64,000 nucleotides of DNA. Origin: Verrucomicrobiaceae bacterium. Its GTDB lineage: Bacteria; Pseudomonadota; Gammaproteobacteria; Pseudomonadales; CAMLJR01. Position numbers and translations under genes: made by a program. How positions within the stretch are numbered: the stretch's first letter is position 1; each line of letters starts with the position of its first letter. Below, piece by piece: positions 46,501 to 56,376 of the stretch. The stretch lies in assembly GCA_028293825.1 (NCBI GenBank), contig JAQGNY010000019.1, positions 1 to 64,000 of the forward strand. Direction: 5' to 3'. The notes below the pieces were generated by a model, which made no database searches, was not told where the DNA came from, and was given only the letters and a program-made list of their open reading frames with translations.

Positions 46501-47097
46501 TTAGAGAGTCTCTTCCTCACGCCCTTGCGTGCCTTTCTAAAGATTAATTGCTGGGACGTTGGTAGTGTTCGAGTGCGTGCAGCTTTACTGATGTTTTCTA
46601 TTGATGCAGGTATGCGAAGTTGATGCCAGCATCGCTGACGCAATCATGACAGATGCGTAAAATAATTTCAGGCGCTGAAGTTTAATTAAGGCGATTGCCT
46701 GCTTAGCGAATATTTTTCTCGCTAAAATTTAGGAGTGATTGTTTTTCTTGATGACTCATCGTTCCGGTTTGGTTGTTCGGGTGTCATGTTCTGCTCCTAT
46801 CTGGTTTATAAAAAAGTTACGACCTGTTTTATAAAAAGTTACGACTGTGTAAATATTTGGTGCGCTTTGGCTGATCGGTTGCGGGCTGGCTTGACGTCTT
46901 TTGCAGTCGTATAGAGATGGTGTTATACAGGCGCAGCACTGAGTGGGTGTGCGATGGCCTAAGGTCGAAGTTCGCAGGCTGCGCAACCGCAAATGGTTCG
47001 TTAAGTAGAGTTTTGATAAAGCGAAAAGAATTGGTACCGGGCATTCGCGATATCAATTGTCTGCTTCGCTCTTCGGTATTTTCTGCGTGAGGTTGGT
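46501..47097. other. divergent region between two TetR genes
   Basis: This 597-bp region has no supported gene. Its main feature is the direct repeat at 46805-46848. Promoters of both regulators should lie here. Confidence 0.45.
46805..46848. repeat. direct repeat, TTTATAAAAAAGTTACGACCTG and variant
   Basis: Two adjacent copies of about 21 bp (TTTATAAAA..GTTACGAC..TG) stand in tandem between two divergent TetR genes, differing by one A and a C. Direct repeats in this place may be regulator-binding sites; neither copy is a clean palindrome, which TetR proteins usually prefer. Confidence 0.5.
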
Positions 47098-47742
47098 ATG
47101 GAAACGACGGCAATAAAACCACCCGTGCGCAAGCGCTCTCCGAAGGATACGATTGAGCGCATCATGGAGGCCGCGCGTCAGCAATTTTGCAAAGCCGGTT
47201 TAGCTGGTGCACGTATAGAGGAAATTGCGCGTGAGGCGGGCGTAACCAAGCAATTGGTCTATCACTATTATCGGACCAAGACCGAGCTTTATGTTTCGGT
47301 GCTCGAAGATTCCTCCTCTAAAACCATCGAAGAATTATTGCCGCACGAATACGATCACCTCGAGCCGCCGGAAGCATTGCGTTTATTTCTCTATCGGGTT
47401 TTCGATCAATACGTAAAGTGGCCTTTTCTTGCCAGTTTAATCACCGATGAGAATATTCACGAAGGTGTGCATTTATCGGCGCGCAATAAATTCGTATCGA
47501 AATTGCCGCTTTTACTGGATAAGTTTTCGCGTATTGTCGAGCGCGGAGTTGGCGCTGGATTGTTCCGCAGCGACGTCGATCCGCGCGTGTTATATGGCGA
47601 TGCATTGATTTTAATTACAGGCTGTTTTATTCACCGCAAAACGGTTTCTTCTTTTCTCGCCGTCGATTTAAATACGCCGCAGGGCATTGCATTTTGGCGA
47701 GAACATTCGATCGGTTTCGTGTTGGCGGCATTGCGGCCCTGA
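47098..47742 (+). CDS. TetR-family transcriptional regulator
   Basis: The 214-residue protein has the TetR helix-turn-helix at about 40-62 (ARIEEIAREAGVTKQLVYHY), preceded by the first helix RIMEAARQQFCKAGLAG. The ligand-binding part is helical and ends LAALRP. It lies 413 bp before a TonB receptor on the same strand, so it may control that receptor or the P450 beyond it. Its effector is unknown. Confidence 0.87.
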   Translation: METTAIKPPVRKRSPKDTIERIMEAARQQFCKAGLAGARIEEIAREAGVTKQLVYHYYRTKTELYVSVLEDSSSKTIEELLPHEYDHLEPPEALRLFLYRVFDQYVKWPFLASLITDENIHEGVHLSARNKFVSKLPLLLDKFSRIVERGVGAGLFRSDVDPRVLYGDALILITGCFIHRKTVSSFLAVDLNTPQGIAFWREHSIGFVLAALRP

Positions 47743-48154
47743 TTCATTTTAAGAGTGTGTATCGAGTGATTCTGAATTTCTTGCATTAATTATTTAGCAG
47801 AAGGATTGCAGCTTTATATTCTCTGCATGGATAAAATTTAATCTGAAATGTATTCGATTTTCGTACTGGTGCAGTCTATTTTTGCTGCGTTGCGCAGGGC
47901 TTTCACAATGTTTGCCTTTTCCATTGCAACTTTACAGAGTATATTTAGTCGCCGCTTATTTACTCACCACGTGGTTGATTGAGGATTAAGCAATCCTCGT
48001 CGAGCGGCCCCCCATTCTAATAATGATCTGATAATTGCTTGCGAACACCACTCTGCAAAATTTTTGCTTAGAGGGCCTATGTTTGCGCCAATAAATCGCT
48101 AGAGCCGTTTAACCGGCTCGCTGACGACAAAACAACGATGTTAGGAGAGGTAGA
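47743..48154. other. intergenic before the TonB receptor, no gene
   Basis: This is an AT-rich region with no convincing frame. GGAGAGG at about 48142 is the ribosome site of the receptor. No operator was recognised. Confidence 0.4.
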
Positions 48155-50617
48155 ATGATCGCTAAAAATATCCAATCCGCACTAAAGGTAGGTCTTGGCG
48201 TTGCCGCATTTGCCGCCACCATTCCTGCTGTACATGCGCAAGAAAGCGGTGGTCTTGAGGAGGTGTTCGTAACAGCGCGTAAGCGCGACGAAGGTGCGCA
48301 AACAGTACCTGTTTCGATGGCGGCGCTGTCTGCCGATACTCTCGAACAACGCAATGTTCGCGAAATCCAGGATCTGAACGTCGTAGTACCGGGTTTCCGT
48401 TTCGGTTCCGAGGGCGGTAAAGCTACTAACAACATCATCATGCGTGGTTTGTCGCGCGTTCCGCTCGGCGAAGGCGTACCTGCTGTCGTAACGTATTTCG
48501 CAAACGTTGCATTGCCGGGTTCCGGCTCGAACATTCCAACGTATGACATCGCCAATATCCAAGTGCTGAAAGGTCCGCAAGGCACCTTGTTCGGCCGTAA
48601 TACTTTGGGTGGCGCAGTTGTTGTAACGCCAGAAGCGCCTACCTATGAGTTTGGTGGCTATCTGCGCGGCGCGTATGGCACCAAAGACTATCGCACTGTC
48701 GAAGGCGCGGTGAACGTACCGATCGTTGACGATAAAGTGGCGCTGCGTATCTCTGGTCAGCTGCGTCGTCAAGATGGCTTGGCTAAGAACCTGAGCGGCG
48801 GTCCTGATTTCGATGATATTCATCAAAACAGCTACCGTATTTCGTTGTTGTTGCAGCCGACCGATAAGATCGAAAGCACCACTGTTTACGATCATTTTGA
48901 AGCGGCTGAACTCGGTTCCAACTATTACTTGTTCCGCGTGAACGAACCGGTTCTGGCTGGTTTGCAAAATGCGTTCAATACCAATCCAAATTTGAACGCC
49001 ATAGGCGTTACAAATGCTGGCGATCAGATTGCCGCACAGGTTCACAACTATGCTGCGCAAGCCAAAGCCGCCGGCGTGCACCACACGCTCACTGATATTG
49101 CAGACGGCGGTGCGGCCAATCGCAAGCTCTGGGGTATTTCGAACGATACTTCGATCGATATGGGCTGGGCGACTGTTCGTAACATTTTGGGTTATCGCCG
49201 CATCGACGTGGTTGAAAAAATCGCTTCAGCTGGCATGGGGCCAATCAATGTTGACTTTGCTCCCGGTGTTCCGATTCCGTTGACCGTGTTTAACGCTGGC
49301 GCCACTACTGCTCGCAGCTATTTGTCCGATGAATTGCAATTGTTCGGAACGGCTTTTGATGATCGCTTGGACTGGATCACCGGCGCCTATTACAACAAAG
49401 ATAAAGCAGTTGATCCGATGGGCAGTACCTTTACTGCCTTCGCTTTCGGTTCAGCGCCAGGCGTGCCGGCAGCTGGTGTACCAATCACTTCCAGCATCAC
49501 CAATAGAAACACCGCGCTGTTTGCTCAAACCGGCTTGGACATTTCCGAATGGACCACTGACGGCCTGAAACTTACCGCGGGTCTTCGTTACAGCTGGGAT
49601 AACGTATCGGCTTGCGGCGGTTCAAACCCGTCTGGCACCGGTTATCTGAGCAATGGCGAATGTGAAGCGATTGCCAAGACCGGAAATCCGACCGATGGCG
49701 TTGGTATCGTAAAAAACAGCGGCGAAGCACCTAGCTGGACTGTTGGTATTGATTGGCAGTTGAATCCGGACACTCTGCTGTATGCGGTTACGCGTCGTGG
49801 TTATCGCGGTGTGAACGTCAACACACCGGCTTTTGAATCGCCCTATACCACTGGCCAGTCTAATGCGTGCTTCAATGCGGTGACCGGCAGCAATGCTTGT
49901 CCGAATCTGCTTCCTTTCCAGAAAACGGAAAAAGAAACGCTTACGGACTATGAAATTGGTGTTAAGAACGATTGGCGTGTTGGTGACGTGAAAGGTCGTG
50001 CAAACGTTTCAGCGTTTATTTCGAAATACAAAAACGCGTTGCAATTCCTCAATGCGCAGCAAGATTTCAATTTGCCACCTAGCACGCCAGATACCCCTAC
50101 AAATGGTTCAGTCGGCGCGAACATTGCTGACTTGGATATTTGGGGTGTTGAGTCCGACTTCACAGTTGTGCCAGTACCGAGCTTAACTCTGACGTTGTCT
50201 GCTGCTTACACCAACCAGTCGGTTGCTAAGTTCAAGCTGCAACCAAACAGCGGTTACAACATGACCAAGAGCGATGTAACTCTGCCAAGCCCGGAAGTTA
50301 CTGCGACCTTTGGTTTCAATTGGGTGCTGCCAGTACAACCGCTTGATGGTGATCTCGCTGTTAACGGTGATTACTACTACACCGACGACTTCAGCGGCCA
50401 AGCAGGCGAAAACCTGCCGGGTTACGAAGTGGCTAATTTCCGTTTGACATGGAGCGGCATTGCTCACTCAGGTCTGTCTGTTGCGACCTACGTGAAAAAC
50501 GCGTTCGATAAAAAGTACTATGCAGGCCCTGATATTCTGCTGCCGAGCTTCCCGGTCGGTGTCGTTATCGCAGGCGATCCTCGCACTTGGGGTGTTGAAG
50601 CAACTTACCGCTTCTAA
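48155..50617 (+). CDS. TonB-dependent outer-membrane receptor of the catabolic region
   Basis: The 820-residue receptor has a signal peptide (ending AVHAQ near residue 29), a TonB box region LEEVFVTARKRDE, and a plug (REIQDLNVVVPGFRFGSEGG, VLKGPQGTLFGRNTLGGAVV). A complete barrel ends WGVEATYRF. It lies between a TetR gene and a cytochrome P450 on the same strand, so uptake of the compound degraded by the surrounding enzymes is a reasonable inference. A terminator hairpin follows at 50627. Confidence 0.92.
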   Translation: MIAKNIQSALKVGLGVAAFAATIPAVHAQESGGLEEVFVTARKRDEGAQTVPVSMAALSADTLEQRNVREIQDLNVVVPGFRFGSEGGKATNNIIMRGLSRVPLGEGVPAVVTYFANVALPGSGSNIPTYDIANIQVLKGPQGTLFGRNTLGGAVVVTPEAPTYEFGGYLRGAYGTKDYRTVEGAVNVPIVDDKVALRISGQLRRQDGLAKNLSGGPDFDDIHQNSYRISLLLQPTDKIESTTVYDHFEAAELGSNYYLFRVNEPVLAGLQNAFNTNPNLNAIGVTNAGDQIAAQVHNYAAQAKAAGVHHTLTDIADGGAANRKLWGISNDTSIDMGWATVRNILGYRRIDVVEKIASAGMGPINVDFAPGVPIPLTVFNAGATTARSYLSDELQLFGTAFDDRLDWITGAYYNKDKAVDPMGSTFTAFAFGSAPGVPAAGVPITSSITNRNTALFAQTGLDISEWTTDGLKLTAGLRYSWDNVSACGGSNPSGTGYLSNGECEAIAKTGNPTDGVGIVKNSGEAPSWTVGIDWQLNPDTLLYAVTRRGYRGVNVNTPAFESPYTTGQSNACFNAVTGSNACPNLLPFQKTEKETLTDYEIGVKNDWRVGDVKGRANVSAFISKYKNALQFLNAQQDFNLPPSTPDTPTNGSVGANIADLDIWGVESDFTVVPVPSLTLTLSAAYTNQSVAKFKLQPNSGYNMTKSDVTLPSPEVTATFGFNWVLPVQPLDGDLAVNGDYYYTDDFSGQAGENLPGYEVANFRLTWSGIAHSGLSVATYVKNAFDKKYYAGPDILLPSFPVGVVIAGDPRTWGVEATYRF

Positions 50618-50626
50618 GCGCTGTTT

Positions 50627-50660
50627 ATGGTGTCGCCTTCGGGCGGCACCATTTTCTTTT
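50627..50660 (+). terminator. terminator after TonB receptor
   Basis: ATGGTGTCGCC, loop TTCG, GGCGGCACCAT followed by TTTCTTTT: an 11-bp stem with one mismatch and a stable tetraloop. Confidence 0.85.
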
Positions 50661-50895
50661 CCAAGCTAGTTTCCGTTCTTCAGTAAAAACACCTCTCTGT
50701 AACTCCTGTAACAAACCATTTTCCCTCTCTTTTTTCACTGGTATTTGCCGGTTCGTCTAAGGCTTTCGCTTGTCGTTTGATTGGGCCGTCTGTAGCTTTG
50801 CTTGCTGCTCTGCCAACCATAATTCATAACGCACAGCGTCGATTTCGAGCACTCTTATCTCGCCGTCGCTCGCCCATTTCTGCAGGAGTTAAGCC

Positions 50896-52197
50896 GTGAG
50901 TAATCTATCCGCACAGCGCAGCAGCGCTGAGGATTTAGCCAAGACCTTTGTTCAGCTCAGCCAAAATTACGCGGGCAATTGTGCCGATCCGTATCCGATT
51001 TATGCCGAGAAGCGCGCGTCCTCGCCGGTCTATGCGGGCGATCTACTGCGCGATATGGGCGTACCTTCGCTCGCGGCTGGGTTAACCGGCACGCGGCCGG
51101 TGTACTCGCTGCTGAAATATGCCGATGTGCAGGCGGCGTTGATCGATACCAAAACATTTTCCCTGTCGCCGTACCGCGAAATGTTCGGGCCGGTGCAGGG
51201 CGAAACCATCCAAATGTTAGAGGGCGATCCGCACCAGTTCTGGCGCCGCATGCTGACTAATATTTTTCAGAAGTCTGTGCTCGACAGCTGGCTGGAGCGG
51301 CTATTTGCGCCGACTATTTTGCGCAGCGTTAAGGCGATTGCGCCGCGCGGTAAAGCGGAGTTGCTTGGCGATTTGATGCTCGGATTTCCCGCCGAGGTCG
51401 TCTATCAAATGATCGGTCTGCCCGCTGACGATAAAGACATGCTGCACCAATTTCAGGAGTGGGCGCTGCTTATGGCGATGGGTGGTCTGGCCGATTTCCG
51501 CAATCCCGAGCAGGCCGTCAAGGCCACCGCCACGGCGCAGAAAGCGCTGGATGAATTAACTACGCATATCACCAAAATCGTGGCGGAGCGCCGCCGTCAG
51601 GGTGCGACCGGTGACGATCTGCTCAGCGCGATGATTAACGCGCGTGTCGACGGCCAGGCGCTCAGCGATTTCGATGTCATTCAATTTACCCGCTCGCTGT
51701 TACCGGCTGCAGCAGAAACCACAACGCGCTCGTTCGCCAACGCAATGGCGTTACTGTTGGAGCGTCCCGATCAATTGAACCGACTGCGCGAAGACCGCAG
51801 TCTGATCATGGGCGCCATGAACGAAGCGCTGCGTTATGAAGCCACCGCCGGCGCGCTGCCGCGGGTGACGACGCGCGATGTCGAAGTGCGCGGCGTGACG
51901 ATTCCCGAAGGAACCGGCGTGAATTTGTTGGTGAATGCCGCCAATCGCGATGAGGACGCGTATCCGAACGCGGAAAACTTCGATATCACGCGTCGCGGCA
52001 AAGCCGGTCTTGGGTTTGGTTACGGGCCGCATATGTGTATGGGTTTGCAGCTGGCGAAAATGGAAATGGAGAGCGCGCTCAACGCGATGTTCGACCATAT
52101 GCCGAATTTGCGCCTCGATCCGGACGCCGATTTCCGTGGCGTGCAAGGTATTCACTTTCGTACGCCACCGAGCGTTCCGGTGATTTGGGATTGCTGA
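50896..52197 (+). CDS. cytochrome P450
   Basis: The 433-residue enzyme is a soluble bacterial P450 that inserts oxygen using electrons from a ferredoxin partner not seen here. The heme-binding loop GFGYGPHMCMG places the thiolate ligand at Cys381. The K-helix ExxR is in MNEALRYEA, and the I-helix reads LPAAAETTTRSF with the Thr cluster. It starts with GTG at 50896, AGGAG about 8 nt upstream. The substrate is unknown; neighbours suggest a hydrophobic ring compound. Confidence 0.92.
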   Translation: MSNLSAQRSSAEDLAKTFVQLSQNYAGNCADPYPIYAEKRASSPVYAGDLLRDMGVPSLAAGLTGTRPVYSLLKYADVQAALIDTKTFSLSPYREMFGPVQGETIQMLEGDPHQFWRRMLTNIFQKSVLDSWLERLFAPTILRSVKAIAPRGKAELLGDLMLGFPAEVVYQMIGLPADDKDMLHQFQEWALLMAMGGLADFRNPEQAVKATATAQKALDELTTHITKIVAERRRQGATGDDLLSAMINARVDGQALSDFDVIQFTRSLLPAAAETTTRSFANAMALLLERPDQLNRLREDRSLIMGAMNEALRYEATAGALPRVTTRDVEVRGVTIPEGTGVNLLVNAANRDEDAYPNAENFDITRRGKAGLGFGYGPHMCMGLQLAKMEMESALNAMFDHMPNLRLDPDADFRGVQGIHFRTPPSVPVIWDC

Positions 52198-52344
52198 GCT
52201 GCGCTAAATCGACAAGCTGTCGCCGGCTGCAAATAATGAGCGCGTTGCCGTATCGCCAGCGTTGATTACGCGCATTAACTTCTGCAAGCGCGCTGCCTAT
52301 TTGGCAGACGCGCCTTATAAAACTAATAGTTTTTCGGGTGTTTT

Positions 52345-53347
52345 ATGAAGCTGGTCAATATCCACGCACCAAATGATTTTCGAGTCGATGAAGTGCCGCT
52401 GCCCGTACTCGGCCCCAATGATGTCGTGGTGAAAATCGCTGCGTGCGGCGTCTGTGGTTCTGATTTGACGTTTATAAAGCTCGGCGGAGCGGGCGTGCCC
52501 GGCATGGCATCGCCGATGCCGCTCGGTCACGAAGCCGCCGGCATCGTTACTGAAGTAGGTGCGAATGTCGCCGACGTCTATCCGGGGATGCGCGTGATCG
52601 TGAATCCGATGGGCACGCCGCATATCATGGGTAACGGCAGCAATGAAGGCGCTTTTACCGACTATCTGTTGGTGCGCGACGCCGTGCTCAATCGCAGTCT
52701 GTACGAGGTGCCGCCCGGCATGCCATTGCATATCGCGGCGCTTAGGTGTGGCGCGGCATGGCGTTAATCGCGCTAATCCCCAGCGCGATTCGAAATGCGC
52801 AGTATTTGGTGTCGGTCCGATTGGTTTGGGCGCGGTGCTGTGGCTGAAGCGGCGCGGCGTGCGCAGCATTGTTGCCATCGACGTATCGGAAGAACGGTTG
52901 GAGGCAGCGCGGCAGTTGGGCGCGACGGCGACCATCGTGGCCGGCAGGAAGGATTTGTTCGCGACCTTGACCGAGTTGCACGGGCCGGCGACATCGGTAT
53001 TTGGCCCTGCGGTTGGCACCGACATTTTTTTCGATTTCGCCGGTGCGCCGCAGGTACTTACCGACTCGATTAATCTGGCGAAAACAGGCGCCATGCTATT
53101 GGTCGTGGCCATCCATCCGTATCCGGAAACGATCGACTTCACCAAATTGGTCGTTAAGGAAATGTCGATCCTGGGATCGTGCGGTTATCCAGACGAATAT
53201 CCGGCGGTGATCGCCGATCTGGCGGCAATGGGTGCCGATGCGGAACATCTGATCAGCCACCGCATTCCGTTCGCGCAATTCAGCGACGCGATTACCACGG
53301 CCAGATCGCCGCAGAGCACGAAAGTAATGGTGGAATTTCCGGCCTAA
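52345..53347 (+). pseudogene. zinc-type alcohol dehydrogenase, frameshifted
   Basis: The first frame (52345-52767) has the catalytic zinc residues Cys37 and His62-Glu63 (CGVCGSD, GHEAAG) and runs to a premature stop after AALRCGAAWR. The second frame continues from HGVNRANPQ through the Rossmann domain (VFGVGPIGLGAVLW) to 53347. At the junction (about 52740-52757) the usual EPL segment before the HGV sequence is missing. This is best explained by an 11-nt deletion between short CTTA repeats. The structural four-Cys zinc loop is also absent, as in some subfamilies. It is probably inactive, unless the break is an assembly error. Confidence 0.8.
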
Positions 53348-53375
53348 CGCTAAGGCGAACGAATGCCGAGCTCGA

Positions 53376-54980
53376 TCAGCCTTGCAGGATCAGTTCGGCT
53401 GCCTTTTCGGCAATCATCATCGTCGGCGCGTAGGTGTTGCCAGACGGCATGGTCGGCATAATCGAGGCATCCGCAACGCGCAAGCCGGCAATACCATGTA
53501 CGCGTAGTTGCGCATCGACCACCGCCAGCGGATCGCTCGCCGGCCCCATCTTGCACGATCCCACCAGATGATAAGAGCTCATGCCGTACTGGCGCGCAAA
53601 GCCGAGCCACTCGTCGTCTGAATTGACGCTCGATCCCGGCAATATTTCCTGCTGAAGCAACCCGGCGAGAGCGGGTGCCTGCAATACTTCACGCGCCTTC
53701 TTCAGCGCGGCTACCAGCAATAGGCGATCGGCTTCTTCGCCAAGATAATTGGGGTTGGCGATCGGTTTGGCGCGAGGGTCGCCGCTGCTGATGCGGACAT
53801 GGCCGCTGCTTTCCGGACGCATCTGCCAGACGCCGCAGGTCAGTCCGGGGGCATCGTCGATCACGCCGATAAATCCCTGTTTGTAACTTGCCGGTGTAAA
53901 TACCAGTGAGAAGTTGGGATAGGGCAGGTTTGGGTCGGTCTTGCCGAACACATGCGCCAGCGCGGGACTCAAGCTCAAAATACTCGGCTGGCCGAGCGCC
54001 CATTTCGCGATCTGAAGCAGCAGCGGCAGACCTTTCACATGCGCATTGATGCTGTCGATACCATCTTTAACGCGCGCCACTAAGCGTGGGCTGAAGTGAT
54101 CGCGAAAATTCAACCCGACGCCTGCCAATGCGTGCGCTACAGAGACGCCGTGCTGTTGTAATAAGGCGCTTGGGCCAATGCCGGAAAGCTGCAATAACTT
54201 GGGCGAGTTGATCGTTCCAGCCGCGACGATGACTTCTTTACGCGCGTTCACGGTGGTTACATCGCTCGACTCGCCGCGCAGGTACTTCACGCCGGTGGCG
54301 CGGCCTTTATCGAGCACAATTTGTGTGGCCAGCGCGTTAGTGCGTATATCGACCTGATAGTGGCGTCGCGCGGGATGCAGGAACGCACTGGCAGTGCTGA
54401 CGCGCCGGCCGCGATAAATCGCGCTTTGATAGAAGCCGACGCCTTCTTGCGTTGCGCCGTTGTGATCGGGGTTGAGCGGATAGCCCCGCTGCTGCGCGGC
54501 GGCGACAAAGGCATCGACCAATGGGTTTGGCCACGGCTGTGTGGTCGTGGTGAGCAGACCGTCGCGGCCCCGATAGTTGTCGTCGCCGGGGCCGATACGG
54601 CGCTCGGTGCGGCGAAAGCACGGCAGGACTTCTTGATAGCTCCAGCCAGGATTGCCGAGCGCGGCCCATGTGTCGTAATCGGCGGCTTGCCCACGGTTGT
54701 AAACCATGCCGTTGACCGAGGAGGAGCCGCCGAGCGTCTTGCCCTGTGTCACCTGAATCAGTCGATTGTTGGTCTGCGGCGATGGCTCGTACTGGTACTG
54801 CCAGGTCAGTTTCGGATCGAATAGCGTTTTCATAAAGCCGGCCGGCACGCGGATATACGGATTGCTGTCCGGCGGCCCCGCTTCCAGCACGCAAACGCTA
54901 TGACCTTGCTCGCCCAAGCGGTAAGCGATGATCGAAGCAGCAGTGCCGCCGCCGACGATGACGTAGTCAAAGGTTTCCAC
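53376..54980 (-). CDS. GMC-family FAD oxidoreductase (choline dehydrogenase-like)
   Basis: The 534-residue flavoenzyme oxidises a primary or secondary alcohol. The FAD-binding N-terminus YVIVGGGTAASIIAYRL, the QGKTLGGSSSVNGMVYNRG signature and the C-terminal active-site region SSYHLVGSCKMG (catalytic His) with DASIMPTMPSGNTYAPTM are intact. The electron acceptor may be quinone or a cytochrome. It converges with the broken alcohol dehydrogenase 28 bp away, so it may have taken over the alcohol-oxidation step (inference). Confidence 0.92.
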   Translation of the reverse strand: METFDYVIVGGGTAASIIAYRLGEQGHSVCVLEAGPPDSNPYIRVPAGFMKTLFDPKLTWQYQYEPSPQTNNRLIQVTQGKTLGGSSSVNGMVYNRGQAADYDTWAALGNPGWSYQEVLPCFRRTERRIGPGDDNYRGRDGLLTTTTQPWPNPLVDAFVAAAQQRGYPLNPDHNGATQEGVGFYQSAIYRGRRVSTASAFLHPARRHYQVDIRTNALATQIVLDKGRATGVKYLRGESSDVTTVNARKEVIVAAGTINSPKLLQLSGIGPSALLQQHGVSVAHALAGVGLNFRDHFSPRLVARVKDGIDSINAHVKGLPLLLQIAKWALGQPSILSLSPALAHVFGKTDPNLPYPNFSLVFTPASYKQGFIGVIDDAPGLTCGVWQMRPESSGHVRISSGDPRAKPIANPNYLGEEADRLLLVAALKKAREVLQAPALAGLLQQEILPGSSVNSDDEWLGFARQYGMSSYHLVGSCKMGPASDPLAVVDAQLRVHGIAGLRVADASIMPTMPSGNTYAPTMMIAEKAAELILQG

Positions 54981-55027
54981 GTTTCGATTACCTAGCTAAT
55001 TAATACTGCACGGTGCGAGCTGATCTG

Positions 55028-55143
55028 ACTGCTTATTTGCAGCGACCGTCGGCGGCATGGATACCCATAACAACTGGGCACATGTGCCGCCGTCGAGCCC
55101 ATAGGGATGGGTTTACGGCGTGTCGTCGCAAATAAGCAGGCTG
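55028..55143. repeat. palindromic element with CTGCTTATTTGC ends
   Basis: CTGCTTATTTGC (about 55030-55041) and GCAAATAAGCAG (about 55128-55139) are perfect 12-bp inverted ends. Inside are a second pair CGGCGGCA/TGCCGCCG and short CCCAT/ATGGG pairs, so the segment can form a branched fold. This looks like one copy of a dispersed palindromic repeat between genes, not a simple terminator. Confidence 0.6.
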
Positions 55144-55168
55144 AGCGGCGAATCAGATGACAGGTAAC

Positions 55169-56320
55169 TCAGTTGAGTCCAAGGCTCGATCTAATCACAT
55201 CGGCGATTTCCGTCAGAGGATTGTGCTCGGGCTTCATCGGCCGAATCATATGGTTATGGCAGTACGCTACGGCCAAACCGGTATCGGGGTCGGCCCAGCC
55301 GAGCGAGGCGCCGGCGCCGGGCACGCAAATCGTGCGCGCACCTTTGGCGGGCGCGGTGAACGACATCGTCGGCGAGTGCATCCAGTAACCGCCCTGGCTC
55401 AGTGTCATCGGCGCGTTGAAATAGACTGGGTCAATGTCGTCGTTATTGGCGCGCGGCACGCAAGCTGCGTCGACCCGAGCTTTTGACAAAATGCGCACGC
55501 CGTCGAGTTCGCCGCCGTTGGCCAACATTGCCCATAGCCGCGCTTCGCTGCGCGCATTGAAAATACCGCCGACTGCGGCGATGCAGGCACGGCGCACGTC
55601 GGGGCGCTCGAACACCGGCGGCGCTAATGCCACGTTAGTCGGCAGCGATTTGACAAAGTACGAATCAGGCGGAAAGTTGGCCGCCGAGCCGGTGTCGATC
55701 AATTTGGCGACACGGGATTCGACGCGGTCGGGAATGCCGAGCCACAAATCGGTGATGCCGAGTGGGGCGCAGATTTCTTCCTGCACGAAGGTGTTGAAGT
55801 CGCGATGTTTCGGGTCGGTGCGGCGCACGATTTCACCGAGCACCCAGCCGAACGACATCGACTGATAGGCAGGTTTGTCTTTCGGCAAAATCGGCGTGAG
55901 CTTGGCGATTTCACGCACCATGAAATCCCAGTCGCAAATTGTTTCTGGCGTGGTGCCTTCCGGCATCTGTGGCGTACCGGTGTGGTGATTCAATGCGTCG
56001 CGCACGGTGATGTCGGCTTTGCCGTTCTGCGCGAATTCCGGCCAATAAGTGGCAATTGGTTTGTCGTAGTCGAGGCGGCCGTGCTCAGCTTGAATATGGA
56101 TGGCGGTCGAACACACCGCTTTGCTGACCGAGAACACATTGAACAGCGTGTCGGCATCGACTTCGCGGCGCGTAGTCGGGTCGGCTAGGCCGGCCCAGCA
56201 GTCGATGACCAGCTCGCCTTTCAAATAGGCGGCGACTTGAATGCCGATTTCGCCCTGTTGCGCGATTGCGTGCTCGATGGCCGCTTGAACGGTGGCATTG
56301 GCAGTGTGGTTGATCGCCAT
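55169..56320 (-). CDS. EstB-like serine hydrolase (class C beta-lactamase fold)
   Basis: The 383-residue protein has the SxxK nucleophile SVSK in FNVFSVSKAVCSTAIH (about residue 70) and a Tyr motif AYQSMSFGWVLGEI. The fold's later blocks include TMSFTAPAKGARTICVPGAG. There is no signal peptide, so it is likely cytoplasmic and an esterase rather than a secreted beta-lactamase. Hydrolysis of a lactone or ester made by the nearby oxidative enzymes fits its place, but no substrate can be read from sequence. Confidence 0.88.
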   Translation of the reverse strand: MAINHTANATVQAAIEHAIAQQGEIGIQVAAYLKGELVIDCWAGLADPTTRREVDADTLFNVFSVSKAVCSTAIHIQAEHGRLDYDKPIATYWPEFAQNGKADITVRDALNHHTGTPQMPEGTTPETICDWDFMVREIAKLTPILPKDKPAYQSMSFGWVLGEIVRRTDPKHRDFNTFVQEEICAPLGITDLWLGIPDRVESRVAKLIDTGSAANFPPDSYFVKSLPTNVALAPPVFERPDVRRACIAAVGGIFNARSEARLWAMLANGGELDGVRILSKARVDAACVPRANNDDIDPVYFNAPMTLSQGGYWMHSPTMSFTAPAKGARTICVPGAGASLGWADPDTGLAVAYCHNHMIRPMKPEHNPLTEIADVIRSSLGLN

Positions 56321-56376
56321 GGTAAATCTCCTGTGCGCACCGTTTGCCGGCGCTGCGTCAATTATTGGTGTTGGTA

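Noticed and set aside
48182-49084. 300-codon minus-strand frame in the TonB receptor
   Set aside because: Antisense to an intact receptor; no motif, no ribosome site, composition typical of a shadow.
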